A stretch of DNA of 64,000 bases. Origin: Cymbidium sinense. Lineage: Eukaryota > Streptophyta > Magnoliopsida > Asparagales > Orchidaceae. Position 1 is the first letter of the stretch. The number at the start of each line of letters is the position of its first letter. Under the pieces are notes generated by a model that was given only the letters and a program-made list of their open reading frames with translations, did not search any database and was not told the DNA's origin. Made by a program: the position numbers and the translations under genes. The stretch spans positions 68,034,443 to 68,098,442 of the forward strand of contig CM038229.1 of assembly GCA_021442155.1 (NCBI GenBank). The letters run 5' to 3'. Of the stretch, positions 58,544 to 64,000 are shown piece by piece.

Positions 58544-60001
58544 AATTTCAAAATAATTTTAAGAATTTTTTGCATTCATTATTATCAGAATATCCTGTCA
58601 TGTTTTTTATTTTAATTATACCTATTATACGACTTATTTATATTCATTCAAGTCATTAATTAAAAAACAAAGTAAATTTAAGTCATTAACTAATTTTGAA
58701 TGATATTTTAAAATTTTAAAATATACACCTTGAGCTTCTATTAAAATTAAGCAATTCAAATCCCACTCTGTGGAAGCTAAATAGTATTATAAAAAACTAT
58801 AATATAATAATTAAAGTACAAAAAATAATTTAATTTTTAATGTAAGTAAATATATTATATCACATAGACACGTTAATTAATCTTATAAAAGATATCAAAC
58901 ATGCAATAAGTGAATAAGAAAATGAGAGTACTGAATAGTTTTATTATTCCGAATTGATTAACAAAACTACACTTTGTTAATGCAATTAATCCACGAGAGC
59001 TGAATTACGCAAGTGTTTAAATATTAGACCCAAAGATTTTGAAATAAATAAATAAATATTTAAGAAGTATTAAAATTGAATAAAATAAATAAGACTCTAC
59101 AAAAGGACACTAAATCAATAATTTCATTTATTGATAAGATGATTAAGCCGTAAATCATATATTATGATAATCTCAATATTAATTTCTAACTCAAGTAAAA
59201 TTTATAGTTTTTGAAAGGCTTAAGTCCTGTTTGGGATCAATTTTATCTTTAAAAATATATTTTTAATGTATTTTTAATATATATATTTTTTAAAAACAAT
59301 ATTATTTTCAAAATATTATAGTTGATATAAATTGCATTACTTTGAAGATATCTTATGACTTTTTTTGTAATAGTTGCTCTTCTATACCATTTGTATTCTC
59401 TAAAATCTCTATGGTAAAATATATGAAAATAAAATAAAAGAAAACCTTTGCATTATAAGAATCATCAATTTCACTTTATTGATTTGATATATATTTTTTA
59501 ATAATGTTAGATAAAGGATATGTATATATTTTTCCACATATTTTCTTTACTACAAGTTGGTAAGGTGGAACTTTATTATGGTGTAGACTAGATTCTATTT
59601 CAAGGCATAGTAATAATTTTCAAAGCCCTTACTAATAGGATAAATATAAATTAAAATTTATAAATCTAGGGATGATAAATTTTTTGACATAATATATAAT
59701 ATTAAGAAATTTATTATAAATTTTGGAGTGATAATATATATATATATATACATATAGAGATTTTGTCACCCTATTCTTTTATATTTATAAATTAACCACC
59801 TTCAATCTTAATTTTTCAAATTGACTTTAAAATATTGAAATTCATAACAAAAGCTCAACCCATATTTTTCATTTTTATAAAATTCCCAAAGATTTGATTG
59901 TGATATATGCAAATACATGAGTTCGATAGTTCAAAAAAATAGAGATGGTAGTTAAATTATAAATACACATGTATTAGGTGGTTGATTTGTAAATTTTCTA
60001 T
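58450..60001. other. AT-rich intergenic DNA with TA microsatellites
   Basis: (TA)n runs lie at 58502-58541 and 59736-59752. No gene is recognised. Confidence 0.5.
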
Positions 60002-60218
60002 AACACTACTTTTGCTGGTTCCAAGTCCGGATGTGAAAAGTGGAGGGTTACGTTAGGTAGTAGACAACCAGCGTAAAACTTGTCGAAATAATCATGACAT
60101 GAATCCTTTAAATCATTGTTTGAATTTGACACATAATAGGACACAATGAAGACGAAGGGTTCATGTAGCCGACCCCACTTAATGAGATAAAAGCTTGTTG
60201 TTGTTGTTGTTGTGTATA
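60002..60218 (+). mobile_element. Internally deleted RTE derivative (5' end fused to 3' end)
   Basis: Bases 60002-60119 match the first 118 bp of the RTE copies (CCAAGTCCGGATGTGAAAAG, GGTAGTAGACAACCAGCGTA, AATAATCATGACATGAATCC). At about 60120 the sequence jumps to the last 95 bp of the family (GAATTTGACACATAATAGGA, then CCGACCCCACTTAATGAGAT and a TTG tail). All coding sequence is missing. No clear TSD was seen. Confidence 0.85.
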
Positions 60219-60860
60219 TATATATATATATGAAACTAATTTTAAGCATAATAGAGATTTTAAGCATAATAGAGGAGATCACTAATGCTAATTTATATTG
60301 TCAAATAGAAAATCATGAAATCAAAATCTAATTAGATGGCTTCATAATTTTATGCTCGACAGATTAAAAAATAATTATAATCAGCCTCGTTTCCCACATG
60401 TTGGATCACCACTTATATATATTTTTTCTTTAAATTACTTTAAATTTATTTATTTAAATCAATGATTTTGCCACCTTTTGCTCTATTAAAGAATATATCT
60501 AAATGGGCAGTTAGTATAAATAAAAATAAATTAATCCGCTTCAGAAAACTTCATTCTCATCATCACTTGTCACTGAAGCTTTGAAAACCATAAACGTTAT
60601 ACATTTTTTATTTATTCATACTAACATTCATTTTAAAAAAACTAAGGAGCGGTTAGTATAAACAAAATAAATATATAAAATAAAAAATAAAAAATAAAAG
60701 TGATCCCAAATAGCTTTTTAGTTTTTTAAAATGAATGTTATCTATAGTCTACTATAATATTTATTTTAAAAATTAAATAAATTCGAGCATAGAGTGCATG
60801 CGTCTACTTTAAATAATTTAAATTAAAAAAAATGTACAGTCTGCTTTGATTATTAAAGTA
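60219..60860. other. AT-rich intergenic DNA
   Basis: Starts with a (TA)n run that continues the LINE tail. No gene is recognised. Confidence 0.45.
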
Positions 60861-60865
60861 ATAAT

Positions 60866-61705
60866 TGTTGAGTGCTAGAAAATCAGCTGCGGTAGAGTGA
60901 AAGTTTATGCCTTAGCCTTGTTTGTGAAATCCAAAGCACACACTTGGTGTTAAAGATAGAAAACTCCATAAATTTTAATGTGGAAAACCTCGAAAAGAGG
61001 GAAAAAAAATTACGGGGCCTAGCCCAGTAAAAAGCTTCCACTATATATTTGTTTTGAAGTACAAGTTTTCTCGATAATGAGATTACATAAGTGTATATGA
61101 GAATGGCCATGAATTCCAAATCGAACAACATATATAATTAGTATTGTTGTACGATTCTTAGTGATAGCGGATGATGAGGTGACAGGAGAACAATCACGAC
61201 GATGAAGGTCGTCATGATGATGGCCGATGAAAGATTGATGGCAAGGATGGCGGTGACGGTGGCCGTGGAACAACCGTCAGTGGGTAACGATTGCTTGGAG
61301 GATTTTCAAGCTTTAAAGCTCTCTCCTCTCTCTCTTGCTTGGCCTCCCCTCATATGAGGATTGAGGCTATTTATAGGTGGAGGAGTATACGTAAATACAT
61401 GCAAAATCACCACTCCATCTCACCGGGACAAACGATTTCTTTGATCATTTGACGTATTTTAACTATCTGAAAGTTCAAATGAAGTCAGAATTATGAGATC
61501 TTGGGCTCGTTAGATCCGGCTCGTCGAGACGCTCGATTTGACTATAAATAGTCCATGTTTGAGAGTTATTTAGGGATTTAATTGACATCCCAGAGTTTCC
61601 AATGATATTTTAAGTGCTTGATCTCGACCAGTTTCAACTTCGGATTAGTTTGCTTTTAGCATCAAGATTCGTGCTTCGACTAGTAGTATTTTAAGTATCA
61701 TATCA
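60866..61705 (+). mobile_element. Solo LTR, 840 bp, with 5-bp TSD
   Basis: It starts TGTTGAGTGCTAGAAAATC and ends AAGTATCATATCA, the TG...CA termini of an LTR. ATAAT flanks both sides (60861-60865 and 61706-61710), the 5-bp duplication made by retroviral-type integrases. No gag-pol sequence adjoins it, so it is a solo LTR left by recombination. A GGCTATTTATAGG TATA-like motif lies near 61365. Confidence 0.82.
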
Positions 61706-61833
61706 ATAATAATTATGACTGAGACCCCGAACAACTCTAATATATCAAAGAATGTGAGAGAGGGAGAGAGAGATTAGTAATTTTAAGATCAGACTAAATT
61801 TAGTAGTTAATAACAATTCAGCCAAGCTGATGA

Positions 61834-61835
<2 letters not shown>

Positions 61836-61923
<88 letters not shown>
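61836..61923. repeat. (TA)44 microsatellite
   Basis: Eighty-eight bases of uninterrupted TA between two solo LTRs. Confidence 0.95.
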
Positions 61924-61925
<2 letters not shown>

Positions 61926-61961
61926 CTAGATCTTAACTTGTTCATGAAAAACAACTCTCAT

Positions 61962-62811
61962 TGTTGCGTCTTAGAATTTTATTAGGTAGATCGAGATCTT
62001 CGTCTTGTAAAAATTATCCAACACTGGCGGATATGAACACGGGGTTATCGTGGAAAACCCGTTAAGGGAAAACCACGGCTTGCCCGTCTGTAGAACTTTC
62101 ACTATGTGTTCAAAGATACTGGTCGCTTCTCGTTAGTTGGAGAAGGTGTTCTGGTGAACAATATTAGAGTGTAGAAAAATACAATATCGGTCAACTCCCC
62201 AGAAGTTTCTCAAAAGCGGCGAGGATCTTACGGAGCGCCTCTTGATCTTGAGGAGAAAGGAGGCGGCCAGTCTTTTCTAGTCCTCTGGCGATCTCCTGGC
62301 GAGCTCCTCATCTTCGCACTTCTGGTGGGCGGTAGTGATAGATGGGTCGATCGGCCGGTGGTTCTCGAGCTCTCGTCTTCAAATCGATTTTGGTCTCTCA
62401 GGTGAGAATGAAGCTCTATTTATAGATTTTGGGAGTGGCGGGCTTGTAAATTGGAAACCTCCAACCACTCCCATCGGACGGCTAGTGCGATCCCCGATCG
62501 ACGGTGTATTTTGATGATCCGTGCCTTAATGATGTCGAATTGGGTGATCTTAGATTCGTTGGATTGTCTTGGCGAGCCCGATCGACTATAAATATGTCGC
62601 TTTGATGACCATTTGGCGGATCGGATCCATTTTCATGCTCGATAGCTTGATCCGAGTCGATTCGAGCTTCGGATCGGACTATGCTTGATGTTCTATGTTC
62701 GTCTCATGAGGCTTGATTTTGTAAGTTCTGAAATCGGTGATTAGATCGAAACATTTTTGAAAATGCCTTGAGATTCGTGCTTGATCAGATTAATTTTCTG
62801 AGGATGTATCA
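61962..62811 (+). mobile_element. Second, diverged solo LTR, about 850 bp
   Basis: It starts TGTTGCGTCTTAGAATTTT and ends GATGTATCA. The flanks CTCAT (61957-61961) and CTCCT (62812-62816) differ at one base. The internal order of landmarks parallels the LTR at 60866: AAGGGAAAACCACGG, CTTTCACTATGTG, CTCTATTTATAG near 62413, CATCGGACGGCT, GATCTTAGATTCGTTGG and CGACTATAAAT. It belongs to a related subfamily. Confidence 0.6.
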
Positions 62812-62959
62812 CTCCTGTTTCAAGTCATTTGAGGATTGTTGGGTGAGAAACTTCTAGATTGTAGCCATTGAGGATGGCATAAATTATACTAATAATATGG
62901 ATTGTTTGCACAGGCATAGGCTTGTTGCTCATTTCCTAGATAAGCTCGTTTTCTTGCCT

Positions 62960-64000
62960 CATGGTGTTCACCCTAAGGAGCTAGAAATTCTATCAAAATT
63001 TCCGATTTTAATATGATCTTTGACTAGGCTTCTGAAATGAGAACACTCTTTCGTATCATGAATGTGGTCTCTATGATAGACACAATATTTTTTTAGGTCA
63101 CACAGGCGACAATCAGCCTTAATTGGTGAGGGCCCTTTGAAATAATCTTTCTTTTGAATGGCCACTACAACTTCGGCCATGGAGACTTTTAGTGAAATCA
63201 TAGTAGGTAGATGATGAGTTTGAGGGGGTGACCTCTTTTTCATTCTTCAACCCCCTCTATAATCATTGAATCAGGTTCGCCTTACAAGAGGATGAACTTG
63301 CCATCTATCAACATCTCTTTAATCAATTTTCCTCGTAGGGCAACTTTCATTTTCCTTCAAGAGCTTATTGAACTTTCTTTTCCAAGGGTGTTATTGCTCT
63401 CTATTATTCACTCTTAACGTACCCAATAGTGAATAGTACTCCTCTCCTTAGTACATATATCATTGTTGACCAACTAGCATTCTCAAGAATTGTAGACCCA
63501 ACATATAGCAAAAAGGACCTTCTGACAAGCCCTGAGCGAGTGCAGTGTGAGCCACTACTGACTCAAGGTCCCTCACTTCCAACATCTCTCTTTAGAAATG
63601 TGTAATAAAACTCTTTTAAGACTCGATGAGCCCTTGGAAAATCCACAGTAAGGCTTGTGAATTCATGTTAGGTTTCTGAGATCCACTAAACTGTGCAACA
63701 AACAGGCATTCAAAATATGCTAAGCATGTAATTGCCCTTGCAGGGAGGTTTTTAAATCAATGGAAAGCTAATTGCTTTAAAGTTATAAAAAAATAAAGGG
63801 CACTTCACGTAATAATTCTCATCAGACAACAAATGGACTTAAAGGAAGCAATATGATCAATAGGATCTGGTCTTCATTTATAATACTATAGAGATAAAAT
63901 CTTAAACTTCTTAAGAAACTTTGGCTTCCATGATCTTCCTAATGAAAGCATTCTCTAGTGGTTTCCTTTGATCTTCTCTTTTTCTTTCTTCTTCTCTTCT
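62960..64000 (-). pseudogene. Ty3/gypsy gag relic with CCHC-like motif
   Basis: The minus-strand ORF 63243-62968 contains CRLCDLKKYCVYHRDHIHDT and KECSHFRSLVKDHI, matching the 'YC.FHRDHGHDTE.C..L...IE.LI' block of plant gypsy Gag proteins. Upstream on that strand (64000-63250) broken frames read DPIDHIASFKS and KTSLQGQLH-like words of the Gag core. Several stops make it inactive. The element continues beyond the window. Confidence 0.6.

Noticed and set aside
61745..61954. Ile-Tyr repeat ORF on the minus strand
   Set aside because: Translation of the (TA)44 microsatellite.

Overview
This is AT-rich, intron-containing nuclear DNA from a flowering plant. Two genes are recognised with confidence, and both are plant families: an aspartic proteinase-like gene (At5g10080 type) and a heavy-metal-associated isoprenylated plant protein (HIPP). 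A monocot is possible, but nothing here proves it. Gene density is low. Most of the window is layered transposable-element debris, with many copies still datable by target-site duplications (TSDs) and terminal repeats.

Layout. 1-418: truncated LTR. About 480-2987: remnant of a Mutator-like element (MULE) with a MuDR-type N-terminal domain and a plant-mobile-domain-like segment. 3527-15194 (+): aspartic protease gene of ten exons; its 6.5-kb second intron holds an eroded Ty3/gypsy integrase and an inverted-repeat element. 16.2-17.9 kb: tRNA-like relic, MITEs and a small GC-rich ORF. 18022-21058: nearly full-length but broken RTE-type LINE. 22641-27397: two LTR-like repeats in direct orientation around non-coding GC-rich and 76-bp tandem arrays, followed by a (TA)n(GA)n microsatellite. 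27.5-32.6 kb: AT-rich spacer with a MITE, a LINE tail and a 340-bp duplication. 33120-33662 (+): HIPP gene with TATA box, GA-rich leader and a GC-AG intron. 35582-38661: 3.1-kb MULE with perfect 9-bp TSD. 42731-42917: SINE with TSD. 43.2-49.9 kb: a minus-strand L1-type LINE split by a 1.6-kb MULE (9-bp TSD) and a 3-kb RTE LINE (19-bp TSD). 50.9-56.7 kb: several tandem arrays and a GC-rich block, probably part of long LTR-type repeats. 56.9-57.6 kb: L1 ORF1 relic hit by a 5'-truncated RTE with a 24-bp TSD. 58.07-58.45 kb: GC-rich ORF behind a TATA-like box. 60.0 kb: internally deleted RTE derivative. 60866-61705 and 61962-62811: two solo LTRs of one broad family. 62.96-64 kb: minus-strand gypsy gag relic.

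The two host genes are unrelated and independently transcribed from the + strand; there is no operon-like logic. The repeats tell a story of successive insertion: L1 and gypsy copies are oldest, with RTE, MULE, SINE and solo-LTR events laid on top. I found no clearly new molecular system. The most distinctive items are the nested L1/RTE/MULE locus, the SINE-like deleted RTE, the MULE family with subterminal tandem modules, the non-coding LTR-flanked minisatellite element, the GC-AG intron and the ambiguous GPI-tail exon of the protease.
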